Origin: JAOZHU01 sp964632845
Lineage (GTDB): Archaea > Thermoproteota > Bathyarchaeia > Bathyarchaeales > Bathycorpusculaceae
Direction: 5' to 3'
Assembly (NCBI GenBank): GCA_964632845.1
Contig: CAZWDU010000005.1
Location: 81,121 to 145,120 of the forward strand
Length of the DNA stretch: 64,000 bases
The position numbers and the translations under genes are program-made. Positions within the stretch are counted from its first letter, which is position 1; every line of letters begins with the position of its first letter. The notes below the pieces were generated by a model. It was not told the DNA's origin and searched no databases. It worked only from the letters and a program-made list of their open reading frames with translations. Shown in pieces: positions 15,482-24,357 of this stretch.

Positions 15482-16207
15482 TTAATCTTTCGCGGCGCCC
15501 GTCATCGTCTTCGCCAGCCTCGGAATGTTGTCAACGCTGCTTTTCGGCTCCAGCAACTCCTGCACAAGCTTGAATTGCCGCTGGTAAATGTGACAGTTCT
15601 TCGAGTGAAAAATCAGCTTGCCCGTTTTCAACAAAAGATTGCCCCGCCTGTTAATCTCCGAAACAAAAGCTTCATTGAACAACTGCAAGCCTGCGATGTT
15701 AGCTGGCAAACCAGCGTACGCATCCCACGAACGGAAATAACACGTTAAATGCAGTTTACCGTCAAGAATTTCCGTGTCAATCAAGCTTAAACATGGCGGT
15801 TCATGCCGCTTGTTGTCCACGTACTTCTTTATGTCCTGAGGCAGCCTGATGACAAGCGTAACTTGCCTATCGTTCTGCTCCTGCACGTAACGGTCTACGG
15901 CTTCACTTATCTGGTTGATGGGATGGTTGAGCCTGCTTCCGTACGTGTACGTTTCATCTTGTTTCTCGCCGCACCACAAATACTCCAGCGCGTAGCCGCG
16001 GATGTATTTGATGTCGCAGGGTGCCTTGTCGCTGACCAGCGGTCGGGTTTCGGGACGGTTGATTTCTATGGTTAGATTGAGCTTTTTGGTTTCTGTTTCT
16101 TCGGAGCCGTAGCCCACGTGGAAAGTGTCTCCTTCGTTCCAGATGTGCCTTAAGGCTTGGAACCACGCGTCTGGGCAGTCAAACGCTGTTATTTTAACAT
16201 GTTTCAT
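15482..16207 (-). CDS. thyA: Thymidylate synthase, archaeal type
   Basis: 241 residues from ATG 16207 (an upstream ATG at 16249 is less likely). The sequence HEPPCLSLIDTEI places the catalytic cysteine near residue 139, and CYFRSWDAYAGLPANIAGLQL is the nucleotide-binding segment of the thymidylate synthase/dCMP hydroxymethylase superfamily. It fits the shorter archaeal ThyA found in methanogens, whose folate-type donor can be a methanopterin. It methylates dUMP to dTMP. Alternative: deoxypyrimidine hydroxymethylase, less likely in a cellular genome. Confidence 0.87.
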   Translation of the reverse strand: MKHVKITAFDCPDAWFQALRHIWNEGDTFHVGYGSEETETKKLNLTIEINRPETRPLVSDKAPCDIKYIRGYALEYLWCGEKQDETYTYGSRLNHPINQISEAVDRYVQEQNDRQVTLVIRLPQDIKKYVDNKRHEPPCLSLIDTEILDGKLHLTCYFRSWDAYAGLPANIAGLQLFNEAFVSEINRRGNLLLKTGKLIFHSKNCHIYQRQFKLVQELLEPKSSVDNIPRLAKTMTGAAKD

Positions 16208-16376
16208 AGCATGTTTCTCTCCAGAACCACCAATCAAATAATGCGTCAAAACTATTTCTGCCCTTTCAACAATATAAATCTGCGCAGTTCCCCCTGTATG
16301 TAGCTTAAGCCGTTATGCAACGAGCCAAAGAAGCAGTGTGGTTTTTTTGTGAAAAAAGGAAGAAGGGTGTGGTTGT

Positions 16377-17147
16377 TTAGGTGGTCATGTAGTATTTCAC
16401 TGTAACTGGTATCTGCGAGGGTGGAAACCCAAATCCAGTCGGGTCGGTCCAGTCTCCGCGGTAAGCTGTCACAACTAGTCCTGAGCCTTTCACGGTGTAA
16501 GTTGCAACGTAAGTTGTGGCGTAACCATTATCGAAATCAGAAGCAAAGTTGTCAACTTCAAAAGTTGCGCCCTGAATAGTGAAGTTAACGGCGAGTCGGT
16601 AACCGTATGGATAAGTAGTTGTGACAATCAACGTCACCTCTTTGTATCCAGTAGTGTTAAGGTTCAAAGCCTCCACCATAGACGCAGTTGAGGCAATAGT
16701 CGTGTTTACAGTTCCAGTTTTTGTCGTGTGCAGCCATCCTGAAACATCCACGTTCACCGGCTCCTCGTCATCTATCGTTACCTCGCCATCGAACGTTACT
16801 GACCCTGACTGGGGATTAGTCACATTCACATTCAACGGCGTGGAATCATCAACGTTAACTGGAGATTGGATGTCAGTGACAGAGACTTCGCCGTCAACTT
16901 GAACTGTTCCGTCAACGGTTACTTCACCCTCAACAGGAATTGGATCTGTATTCACGATTTGCACTGTTCCTGCGACATTCAATAGGCTATTTCTCATAAT
17001 TACGGGAATTTCCTGTCCCGCCCTGTTCATCACTACGACTTCCATCCACGACTTCGGATTGTTTCCCGCAAAAACAGTTGAAGAACACAGCAATGCAGCG
17101 AGTGCCACGCTAACAACTACAATCGTTACGAGTTTCTCAATTTTCAC
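16377..17147 (-). CDS. Exported beta-rich protein of unknown function
   Basis: About 256 residues from GTG 17147, chosen because GGAGGTGA ends a few bases before it; the frame itself is open to 17186. A signal peptide (LVTIVVVSVALAALLCSSTVFA) is followed by short repeating beta units of the type V-x-V-D-G-x-V between about residues 60 and 130 (for example EGEVTVDGTVQVDGEVSV), then a larger beta domain. No C-terminal membrane anchor is visible. It is probably secreted or cell-surface associated; function not recognised. Confidence 0.7.
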   Translation of the reverse strand: MKIEKLVTIVVVSVALAALLCSSTVFAGNNPKSWMEVVVMNRAGQEIPVIMRNSLLNVAGTVQIVNTDPIPVEGEVTVDGTVQVDGEVSVTDIQSPVNVDDSTPLNVNVTNPQSGSVTFDGEVTIDDEEPVNVDVSGWLHTTKTGTVNTTIASTASMVEALNLNTTGYKEVTLIVTTTYPYGYRLAVNFTIQGATFEVDNFASDFDNGYATTYVATYTVKGSGLVVTAYRGDWTDPTGFGFPPSQIPVTVKYYMTT

Positions 17148-17532
17148 ATGTGTCACCTCCCAAGTGGAGAGGAGTTTAGCTACCATTGCCTGTTGAAGGT
17201 TTATAAAAACAGTGTAGAAAGAGAACTACAGAACACAGTTAAAGAACAAAACTCCAAACACTTCGCGCTTTCCCAAGTTAGCTCCATCGCCTAACAAAAA
17301 TTGCGGTGTAAGTTACAACAAAAGAAAAGAGAACTTGCCAACCATCTAAATCTGTGCAGTTTCAGAATGTATAGGTAACGCAGTTTTAACTTGTGCACTC
17401 TGGATGTATAGGTAGACAAAGTCACGAGCAAATTATGCCTTGTCAAGAAATCTTGACTAAGGTTTGGTCAAGAAACCTTTACAAAAAGTCTTTTATCGAA
17501 AACAGGCAACTATTCTAGTTGGGCGGCTGCTT
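17148..17532. other. 385-bp intergenic region between divergent exported-protein genes
   Basis: No coding potential is seen. It holds two copies of a short direct repeat, TGTGCAG...AATGTATAGGTA (17353-17377) and TGTGCAC...GATGTATAGGTA (17392-17413), and then the dyads at 17440-17482. A similar stretch (TAAATCTGCGCAGTT) occurs at 16275-16290 in the space after the thymidylate synthase start. TATA-like CTTTTATCG lies near 17490. Confidence 0.5.
17440..17482 (+). promoter_or_regulatory. Two tandem GTCAAG-N4-CTTGAC dyads upstream of a surface protein gene
   Basis: First dyad: GTCAAG (17442-17447), AAAT, CTTGAC (17452-17457), perfect and continued by TAA. Second: GTCAAG (17467-17472), AAAC, CTTTAC (17477-17482), imperfect. 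Centres are 25 bp apart. The second overlaps the likely promoter, about 60 bp before GTG 17533. The same arrangement, in the same orientation relative to the gene, occurs at 32092-32170. Probably an operator for a common regulator. Confidence 0.6.
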
Positions 17533-18924
17533 GTGAACAAGAACTTACTCGTAAGCCCGTTCTTACTCATCATGATTGGCGGCTTCGCGTTGGGTTACGC
17601 GTTAAATTTTGGCACGGTACAAGCTGCTACAGAAGTTATTGGAACGCTCACTTCAAATACGACTTGGACGAAAGCAAACAGCCCTTACATACTTACTGGG
17701 AATGTTCTCGTAAATAATGGGGTAACTTTAACGATAGAAGCTGGAGTCACAGTAAACTTTGTGGGCTATTACATAGCAGTTAACGGCACTCTGGTCGCAG
17801 TAGGCAGCACCACCAACCAGATAACGTTTACAGGCGGAATTCACGGTATTGGACCACTCATATTTACGCAATACAGCACCAGCTGGGACGAGCAAACTGG
17901 TTTAGGCAGCATAATTGAGAATGCAAATGGTGTTTCTGCGAACATCACTAACGTTTCTCCAAAGATAGCTAACAGCTCTGTTGGTCTGCTCGCCATTAAC
18001 GGTGGATCACCCATTATTTCATATAACAACATTATTGATGAAGTCAATGTTTATGGTGGCACCCCTTTGATTTCGAATAACAATTTCAACGCCACCAACA
18101 CTAATAATTGCCAAATCACCATTTACGGCGGCTCGCCCATTATTTCACATAACAACATGACCGGGACATTAAAAACCATAAATGGCGGAGACCAAACAAT
18201 ATATCTCCCAAAATACGGCATCAAACTTAGTGGAGATGATATTAACGCGTACATTTCTAATAACACCATTTCTGGTCATAACGAAGCAGGCATTATCGCC
18301 ATTTCAGGTTTCGCAACAATTGAAAGGAATTTCATCACTAATGGAGACCACTATGGAATTTCCATTTTAGGGAACGCCACCCTAATAATTCAAAATAACA
18401 CAATTACAAATAATCACAGCGGGATTGGCGCCACTTCGCCTTCTAGCTTAACAATCACTCACAACAACATCGAAAACAACACATTTTTCAGCATTTTCTT
18501 AGGTTCGACCGCAACTGATAATGCTAATCCAAACAATGTAAATGCTGCTAACAATTGGTGGGGAACCACTGACACACAAACAATAGATCAAACAATATAC
18601 GACTCTAAAGATGATTATATTTTAGGCACAGTAACTTTCGTTCCCTTCTTAACAGAGCCGAATCCACAGGCGATGCCCGAGCCAAACGCCATCATACCAA
18701 CCTCCAGCGCATCACCTTCATCTTCGCCAACTCCAAGTCCATCCGCAAATCCAATATCTTCCCCTTCGTCTCAGAGTCCAACGGCGACGCCAGACCAATC
18801 AAACACCGAAGGTACAACTGCATTAGAACTCAATGGAATAGAAATAGCTTTGTTAATTGCAGTAATCGTTCTAGCTGTGCTTTTGAGCGTTTCAGTTGCA
18901 CTTTTGTTCCAGAAAAAGAGGTAA
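17533..18924 (+). CDS. Surface right-handed beta-helix protein (NosD-like repeats)
   Basis: 463 residues from GTG 17533, which gives a signal peptide LLVSPFLLIMIGGFALGYAL; the TTG at 17464 lies inside the operator and is rejected. The body is a parallel beta-helix with repeated N-N-x-I/F-x turns (SYNNIIDEVNVYGGTPLISN, HNNMTGT, IQNNTITNNHSGIG), ending with NANNWWGTTD-type closure. A Ser/Pro/Thr linker and a C-terminal membrane helix with basic tail (LLFQKKR) follow. Anchored on the outside of the cell; such proteins often bind or cleave polysaccharide. No catalytic residues are evident. Confidence 0.82.
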   Translation: MNKNLLVSPFLLIMIGGFALGYALNFGTVQAATEVIGTLTSNTTWTKANSPYILTGNVLVNNGVTLTIEAGVTVNFVGYYIAVNGTLVAVGSTTNQITFTGGIHGIGPLIFTQYSTSWDEQTGLGSIIENANGVSANITNVSPKIANSSVGLLAINGGSPIISYNNIIDEVNVYGGTPLISNNNFNATNTNNCQITIYGGSPIISHNNMTGTLKTINGGDQTIYLPKYGIKLSGDDINAYISNNTISGHNEAGIIAISGFATIERNFITNGDHYGISILGNATLIIQNNTITNNHSGIGATSPSSLTITHNNIENNTFFSIFLGSTATDNANPNNVNAANNWWGTTDTQTIDQTIYDSKDDYILGTVTFVPFLTEPNPQAMPEPNAIIPTSSASPSSSPTPSPSANPISSPSSQSPTATPDQSNTEGTTALELNGIEIALLIAVIVLAVLLSVSVALLFQKKR

Positions 18925-19035
18925 CTTGCTCTGACTCTGCTTTCCAAAAACCTTCAATCACATGGTTTTAGACACATGTAAATTGTGTTAAATTCTGCAA
19001 TAGTGTAATTAAAACAATAAAAAATTAGGAGGGTT

Positions 19036-20706
19036 TTAGTATGGGGGCATTCCGCCCATGCCCATTCCACCCATACCACCCATGCCGCCCATACCGCCTG
19101 GAGGCATCGGAGGCATCTTGCCGCCGCCCTTAATGGCAATCAAATCGTCAATCTTCAAAATCATGTTCGCAGCTTCAGTGGCTGACTTAACGACCTGCTG
19201 TTTCACGCGCAGCGGCTCCAGAACCACCAAGTCAATCATGCTCTTGATTTTGCCCGTGGACACGTCAATGCCGAAGTACTTGTTGTCCGCGTTCTCATGT
19301 GCAGCTCTCAGCGCCACCATGACGTCTATGGGGTCTAACCCAGCGTTCTCCGCAAGCGTCAACGGCACCGCTTCCACAGCCTCTGCGAAAGCTTCAATCG
19401 CCAACTGCTCTCGTCCACCAACTTTTACAGCGTAGCTCTTCAAGCCCTTCGCCATCTCCGCTTCAGGTGCACCACCGCCCGCAATAATCTTACCATCCTC
19501 AACCGCGTTCCTAACCACACATAAACTGTCATGCAGCGAACGCTCAGCCTCATCAATCACATGGCTTGAACCGCCTCTGATGACTACGGTTACTGCCTTC
19601 GGATTCCTGCATTCCCGCACGTAAATAAGCTTGTCATCGCCAATTTTTGCTTCCTCCACCTTCTTAGCGTTTCCGAGAACGTCAGTGGCCAAATCCTTAA
19701 CGCTGCCAACTGCTTTGCCGCCTGTTGCGCGAGCAAGCTTCTCCATGTCGCTGCTGCTTACACTTTTCACCGCGAGTACGCCGTGTTTCGCCAAGAAGTG
19801 CAGCACCATGTCATCGATGCCTTTTTGACAGAAAACCACGTTCGCGCCTGCTTTGGCGACAGCGTCAGCCATCTCTTTCAACATGCCTTCCTCCTGCTTC
19901 AGAAAAGCTTCAATCTGATCGGGGCTTTCAATGTTAATTTTCGCGTCGAACTCTGTTTTCTCAATCTCCAGCTTAGCATCAAGCAACGCGATTTTAGCGT
20001 TGTCAACGACCTTCGGCATTTGAGAGCTGGCAACTTCTTTGTCGATTACAATGCCCTTAACAAGCTCTGTCTCGTCCAAGCTTTTGCCGTTCTTCTTGAC
20101 GATTTTTATCAAGTCAATGTCAGCTTTAAACTTACCATTCACTTCTTCAGCCACTTGTTTAACCGCGTCAACGGTTACCTTGGAGAAGTGGTCTGCAGCC
20201 ACGGTGATGCCCTTGCTGGCTAAAGATGTTGCCGCCACCTTCCGCAGGGTCTCATCATCCTTTATGCTTAAGGGTATGGCTAATTTACTCAAAATTTCTT
20301 GTGCTTTCTCGCTGGCTTTTTTGTAGCCTTCAATGATAATTGTGGGGTGCACGTTCTTGTCCAGCAAGGCTTCAGCTTTGGCAAGTAATTCTCCGGCTAG
20401 AACCACGGCGGTGGTTGTTCCGTCGCCGACTTCGTTGTCCTGTGCTTTAGCTACTTCCACAAGCATTTTCGCTGCTGGATGCTGCACATCAAGTTCTTTC
20501 ATTATGGTTGCGCCGTCGTTTGTTATGGCAACGTCGCCTATGCTGCTGACCAGCATCTTGTCCATTCCGCATGGACCCAAAGTGGTCTTTACGGTCTCAG
20601 CCACGATTTTCGCAGCCATAATATTGTTCTTTTGGGCTTCTCGTCCTGTTGATCTTCCTGTGCCTTCTTTTAACACTAAAACTGGGACAGTATTTCCGTT
20701 AGACAT
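19036..20706 (-). CDS. thsA: Thermosome subunit (group II chaperonin), copy 1
   Basis: 556 residues, full length. It has the chaperonin ATP-binding motifs (TTLGPCGMDKML, NDGATIMKE, GDGTTTAVVLAGELL), GGGAPEAEMAKGL in the equatorial domain, and a C-terminal GGM repeat tail typical of thermosomes. It assembles into double-ring ATP-driven folding machines, usually mixed with the second subunit at 53.4 kb. A TATA box (TATTATATAGC) is near 20733-20743 on the minus strand and GGTGAG precedes the ATG. Confidence 0.97.
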   Translation of the reverse strand: MSNGNTVPVLVLKEGTGRSTGREAQKNNIMAAKIVAETVKTTLGPCGMDKMLVSSIGDVAITNDGATIMKELDVQHPAAKMLVEVAKAQDNEVGDGTTTAVVLAGELLAKAEALLDKNVHPTIIIEGYKKASEKAQEILSKLAIPLSIKDDETLRKVAATSLASKGITVAADHFSKVTVDAVKQVAEEVNGKFKADIDLIKIVKKNGKSLDETELVKGIVIDKEVASSQMPKVVDNAKIALLDAKLEIEKTEFDAKINIESPDQIEAFLKQEEGMLKEMADAVAKAGANVVFCQKGIDDMVLHFLAKHGVLAVKSVSSSDMEKLARATGGKAVGSVKDLATDVLGNAKKVEEAKIGDDKLIYVRECRNPKAVTVVIRGGSSHVIDEAERSLHDSLCVVRNAVEDGKIIAGGGAPEAEMAKGLKSYAVKVGGREQLAIEAFAEAVEAVPLTLAENAGLDPIDVMVALRAAHENADNKYFGIDVSTGKIKSMIDLVVLEPLRVKQQVVKSATEAANMILKIDDLIAIKGGGKMPPMPPGGMGGMGGMGGMGMGGMPPY

Positions 20707-20793
20707 TCTTTCTCACCAATTTTTCTTGTTGCTATATAATACGTTGAATTCTAAACGGAACAGTTCTACCTTCGATATAAGTTTTTCTTTGTG

Positions 20794-21855
20794 TTATTCA
20801 ACTCTGATAATGTTGTAAGCTGAAGCTTTGCGGAGCCTGTTCATAACCGCTAAACCTAAACCTTCCGCAGGTACACCCTCAGCAATTATCACGTCTACCC
20901 CTTCAACGTCAAACTCTCTCAGAAACCTGAACAGGTTTCGGGCGACCACTGCCAAGTTGAAGCGGCTGCCCAGCGACTTCACCACATCCGCTTTGTACGC
21001 CGCCGCGGTTTCGTCAGTAGCTAAAACACCCAGTTTGCACGCGTCCAGCCTATACGAAGCAATCAACTCCTTAATTTTAGCGGTGACAGCTGCAACCGAG
21101 CCTTCCACCAGAACCACTTTCGCGTTCGGCGCATAATGCTTATGCCGCATCCCAGGAGACCGCGCTTTGCCCAGGGGCAGTTCTTTTTCAGCAGCAACAA
21201 ACGGATGCAGCCTCACATCACCAACAGCCTGCTTTAACGCTTCGAACGGTGTTCCGCCGGGGCGAAGCACCATTGGTGGGTCAACGTTCGTGTCCAGCAC
21301 GGTGGATTCCACGCCTATGTGTGTTGAGCTACCATCCAGAATCGCGTCGATTCTTCCGTTAAGGTCGTCGTAAACATGCTTAGCTGAGGTTGGGCTGGGT
21401 TTTCCTGCCAAGTTTGCGCTTGGCGCAGCAATTGGGCAGTGGCTTTCTCTAATCAGCGCTAAGGCAACGTTATGCTGCGGCATCCTGACGGCAATTGTGT
21501 CCAAGCTTGCGACTGTCACGTCGGGAACGATGCTTGAACGTTTGAAAACCAAGGTTAATGGTCCAGGCCAAAACTTGCTCATCAGTTTTGCGGCTTTAGG
21601 CGGAACTCGCGCGGCTAGCTTGTAAACGTCATTTATGTTTTCTACATGAACTATTGGCGGATTATCTAGTGGTCGCTTTTTTGCTTCGAATAGTGCCAAA
21701 ATAGCTTTAGCGTTTAGTGCGTCTGCACCTAAGCCGTAGACTGTTTCGGTTGGAAATGCCACTAAGCCGCCTTTTTTGATGAACGCTGCTGCTGCTTGCA
21801 CTTTTTCGGGTTCGGGTTTCTGCGGGTCTACTTTTAGCATTAGCGTGTTTTTCAT
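20794..21855 (-). CDS. sua5: L-threonylcarbamoyladenylate synthase, Sua5 type
   Basis: 353 residues. The N-terminal YrdC domain shows KKGGLVAFPTETVYGLGADA, KKRPLDNPPIVHV, AVRMPQHNVA and APSANLAGKPSPTSA, the ATP/threonine/bicarbonate pocket. The C-terminal Sua5 domain is present (PGMRHKHYAPNAKVVLV onwards). It makes threonylcarbamoyl-AMP for t6A37 of ANN-decoding tRNAs, with the Kae1 complex finishing the reaction. Located directly upstream (in its own direction) of the thermosome gene with an 87-base gap. Confidence 0.95.
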   Translation of the reverse strand: MKNTLMLKVDPQKPEPEKVQAAAAFIKKGGLVAFPTETVYGLGADALNAKAILALFEAKKRPLDNPPIVHVENINDVYKLAARVPPKAAKLMSKFWPGPLTLVFKRSSIVPDVTVASLDTIAVRMPQHNVALALIRESHCPIAAPSANLAGKPSPTSAKHVYDDLNGRIDAILDGSSTHIGVESTVLDTNVDPPMVLRPGGTPFEALKQAVGDVRLHPFVAAEKELPLGKARSPGMRHKHYAPNAKVVLVEGSVAAVTAKIKELIASYRLDACKLGVLATDETAAAYKADVVKSLGSRFNLAVVARNLFRFLREFDVEGVDVIIAEGVPAEGLGLAVMNRLRKASAYNIIRVE

Positions 21856-21948
21856 TGTAATGCCTTATTCATTAATGCGTGTGCTTGCTCTTAAAGGTGA
21901 AAAAAGTATTCTTCAGTTTTTCGCCATGCGGCTTGCGGAGAGTTTTCG

Positions 21949-22437
21949 TTAAACGATGTAGTAATCTAAAACTTTTTTGATGCGTTTGGGTGTGTCTTGC
22001 GTTGCGGAGAGTTCCCGTAAAAGCTTTATTACCTCTGGCTGAGCGCGGGCGATGTCTGTTAAGCTGGCTAAGCCCACCAAGCGGTTCTGGTCAACTACTA
22101 ACAGTTTCTTTATTTTCTTCTCAAACATCAAACGTGCCGCTTCTTCCAAATCCATGTTAGACGCAATAACGATTAACGGACTTGACATTATGTCTTTAAC
22201 CATAGTCTTTTTCGCGTTTTTGCTCTCTGCAATTATGCGTTTCAAAAGGTCTCGTTCAGTAACTATGCCTACTGCCTTTCCTTTTCGGGTAGCGATTATG
22301 GAGCCTATTTCAAATTGGTTCATGATGTCGACGGCTTCTTTAACCGAAACATTTTCGTCTATCGTAACGACTTCTCTGACCATTACGTCTCCGATTTTCA
22401 ACGAACCCTTATCTTTATCCAATTTCTCCTGAGCCAC
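21949..22437 (-). CDS. Tandem CBS-domain protein
   Basis: About 162 residues: two CBS domains (KIGDVMVREVVTIDENVSV and MVKDIMSSPLIVIASNMDLE) and a short C-terminal helix. The frame is open from ATG 22470, but GTG 22437 has GGTGATT just upstream and gives the usual family N-terminus AQEKLDKDKG, so it is preferred. CBS pairs bind adenosine nucleotides and regulate partner enzymes or channels. No effector domain is present and the neighbours do not identify a partner. Confidence 0.85.
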   Translation of the reverse strand: MAQEKLDKDKGSLKIGDVMVREVVTIDENVSVKEAVDIMNQFEIGSIIATRKGKAVGIVTERDLLKRIIAESKNAKKTMVKDIMSSPLIVIASNMDLEEAARLMFEKKIKKLLVVDQNRLVGLASLTDIARAQPEVIKLLRELSATQDTPKRIKKVLDYYIV

Positions 22438-22527
22438 TGAAATCACCCATTTTACTAAATTCTTAACCATGAGGCATATAAAAACTACTCAAAACAGCTG
22501 CTATTTAGAAACTACAACAAAATCGTC

Positions 22528-23013
22528 CTATTCTTTGAGTTTCAGCACAACAGAAGTTTCTATTTGTCGTTCAGGAATACTCCAGTATTCTCTGAGTAAA
22601 CGATTTTTTTCTTTGGTTGGCACAAGCGTGAAACCGTGCTTCTCGTAGAAGCGAACCGCCCAGTAAGCGGCTTCCCAAGTGCCCACCAACACCGTGTCCG
22701 TTAACGCTAAACTCATAAGGTACTTGAGCAGTTTTTCTCCATTTCCTCGTCTCTGATGCGCCGTAAGTACGTAGGCGTGCCTAATCAAAGTAACGTCTTT
22801 GACAAGTTGAATACCCATGACCGCCACTAAAACGTCGTTTTCTATCCAACCGTAGAATTCTACTCCGCTTTCAATTTCGCTTTTAAGCTCGCTGGCTGGC
22901 ATGTACGGTTCGTGCCATCTGTCCTGTGGAATTACGCCCTTGTAAGCCTGAGCAGCATCGTTAACAACCATTAGTATCGCATCAAACTCAGAAGACGCCA
23001 GCTTGCGACTCAT
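22528..23013 (-). CDS. GNAT-family N-acetyltransferase
   Basis: 161 residues. The acetyl-CoA binding segment is RHAYVLTAHQRRGNGEKLLKYL (pattern R/Q-x-x-G-x-G/A), and the end FYEKHGFTLVP is typical of GNAT proteins. An N-terminal half with EFYGWIENDVLVAVMGIQL forms the beta sheet. It transfers an acetyl group to an amine on a small molecule or protein; the substrate is not predictable. It lies between two unrelated genes on the same strand. Confidence 0.85.
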   Translation of the reverse strand: MSRKLASSEFDAILMVVNDAAQAYKGVIPQDRWHEPYMPASELKSEIESGVEFYGWIENDVLVAVMGIQLVKDVTLIRHAYVLTAHQRRGNGEKLLKYLMSLALTDTVLVGTWEAAYWAVRFYEKHGFTLVPTKEKNRLLREYWSIPERQIETSVVLKLKE

Positions 23014-23052
23014 TTCTTTTCATCCAATTGCCAAGATAAACGTGGAATGAGG

Positions 23053-23451
23053 CTATATTTTTTCGGCTTCTTTCTGTTTGTCTTTTTGAAGCACTTTCTC
23101 AATTAGGTGCATGAAAAACGCTTGTGCCTGCATTTCGTTAAGCCTTTCCAGATAGACAGATGCCAACGCGATTTTGCCTTTTTTTGAGGCTACGTGCTCG
23201 GCGAACATGCGAGCTGAAATCGTGTTTCTGTCACCTAAAAGCACTGACGACGTGACTATACCCAGCAAATCCTTAGGATTAGGCACAGCCACTGCCAAAG
23301 TTCCCAGTTTATCCTCTTTCTCGCTAAGCATTATAAGACATGAGTTCTTGGATTCCACGTAAACAGCTAAAAAGCGCGTGTCCTGCTCAAATAACTCTTC
23401 TTTCACGACTTTGGCGCGTTCCATTTCACCTGTCTCCAACGCCCTGCACAC
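23053..23451 (-). CDS. Uncharacterised protein, possible proteasome-assembly-chaperone-like fold
   Basis: 132 residues (or 123 from ATG 23424, which is preceded by GGTGA). It is beta-rich with SKNSCLIMLSEKEDKLGTLAVAVP and a helical C-terminus rich in Lys and Glu. The alternation LGTLAVAVPNPKDLLGIVTSSVLLG is loosely reminiscent of small PAC3/PAC4-like chaperone domains, but I cannot confirm this by eye. There is no signal peptide or motif of known activity. Confidence 0.55.
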   Translation of the reverse strand: MCRALETGEMERAKVVKEELFEQDTRFLAVYVESKNSCLIMLSEKEDKLGTLAVAVPNPKDLLGIVTSSVLLGDRNTISARMFAEHVASKKGKIALASVYLERLNEMQAQAFFMHLIEKVLQKDKQKEAEKI

Positions 23452-23692
23452 ATTTTGCAGGCGCTGTCCTGCTCTTATGCAAGAATTGCTTAAAAAGACT
23501 TCACGTTCTAGGTGTCACCGTTGTTTGTTGTGCTCAGCGTAACTATCACCAACTTTTGTTCAGTGTAAGTTTATTCAGTCACACATGAGGGATGTATCTT
23601 TGCTCTCAAGTTTGTGTTTTCGGCTTTTGCCCCGATGATATTTATAGCTTACGGCTTCACTATTAAGACACTTCACAAGCGGAGATACTATT

Positions 23693-24355
23693 ATGACAGA
23701 AACGCGTGCGGCAACGGTTTTGCAGATACTGCGACAAGCACTAGCCCTGCCTGCGTGGACTAAATCAAAACGTGACCCGTTTGAAACGTTAATTGTAACG
23801 ATTATTTCACAAAATACCGCGGACAGAAACACCGCGAGAGCCTTCGAAAACCTCTCGAAGCAGTTCGAAATAACCCCCGAAGCTCTCGCAAACGCGGAAA
23901 CCAGCCAAATTGAAGACTGCTTGCGCACGGCTGGACTTTACAAGAGCAAAGCCCAAACAATCAAGCACGTTTCAAAAACGATACTCGAAGATTTCCACGG
24001 CACCCTAGCACCCATATTGGCGCTGCCGCTAGAAGAGGCAAGAAAAACGCTCATCCAATTCCAAGGTGTAGGACCGAAAACAGCCGATGTTGTACTGCTC
24101 TTCTCAGCAATGCAGCCCACTATTCCCGTGGACACGCATGTGAACCGCGTGGCAAAACGCCTAGACTTTGCGCCTGCAAACAGCGACTACGAAACTGTCC
24201 GCAGAAACCTCCAACTGCTCTACAACCCAAACGATTACTTAGCAGTACACGTGCTGTTGATTGCACATGGCAGAAAATACTGCAAAGCTAGATACCCGCT
24301 CTGCCCGCAGTGCCCCGTGAACATGCGCTGCCCATCAAAAGGACTCTGGGATTAA
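23693..24355 (+). CDS. nth: Endonuclease III (DNA glycosylase/AP lyase)
   Basis: 220 residues, HhH-GPD family. The helix-hairpin-helix and catalytic lysine are in QFQGVGPKTADVVLLF and the catalytic aspartate in VDTHVNRVAKRL. The C-terminus has the 4Fe-4S loop C-x6-C-x2-C-x5-C (CKARYPLCPQCPVNMRC). It removes oxidised pyrimidines and cleaves AP sites. The XPD helicase gene begins two bases after its stop, so the two repair genes are very likely co-transcribed. Confidence 0.95.
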   Translation: MTETRAATVLQILRQALALPAWTKSKRDPFETLIVTIISQNTADRNTARAFENLSKQFEITPEALANAETSQIEDCLRTAGLYKSKAQTIKHVSKTILEDFHGTLAPILALPLEEARKTLIQFQGVGPKTADVVLLFSAMQPTIPVDTHVNRVAKRLDFAPANSDYETVRRNLQLLYNPNDYLAVHVLLIAHGRKYCKARYPLCPQCPVNMRCPSKGLWD

Positions 24356-24357
24356 CG

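Noticed and set aside
17464..17532. TTG 17464 as the start of the beta-helix protein
   Set aside because: It lies inside the second regulatory dyad and would precede the signal peptide with 23 unlikely residues.
19783..20818. Long plus-strand frames inside the thermosome gene
   Set aside because: The thermosome on the minus strand is full length with all motifs; these are shadows.
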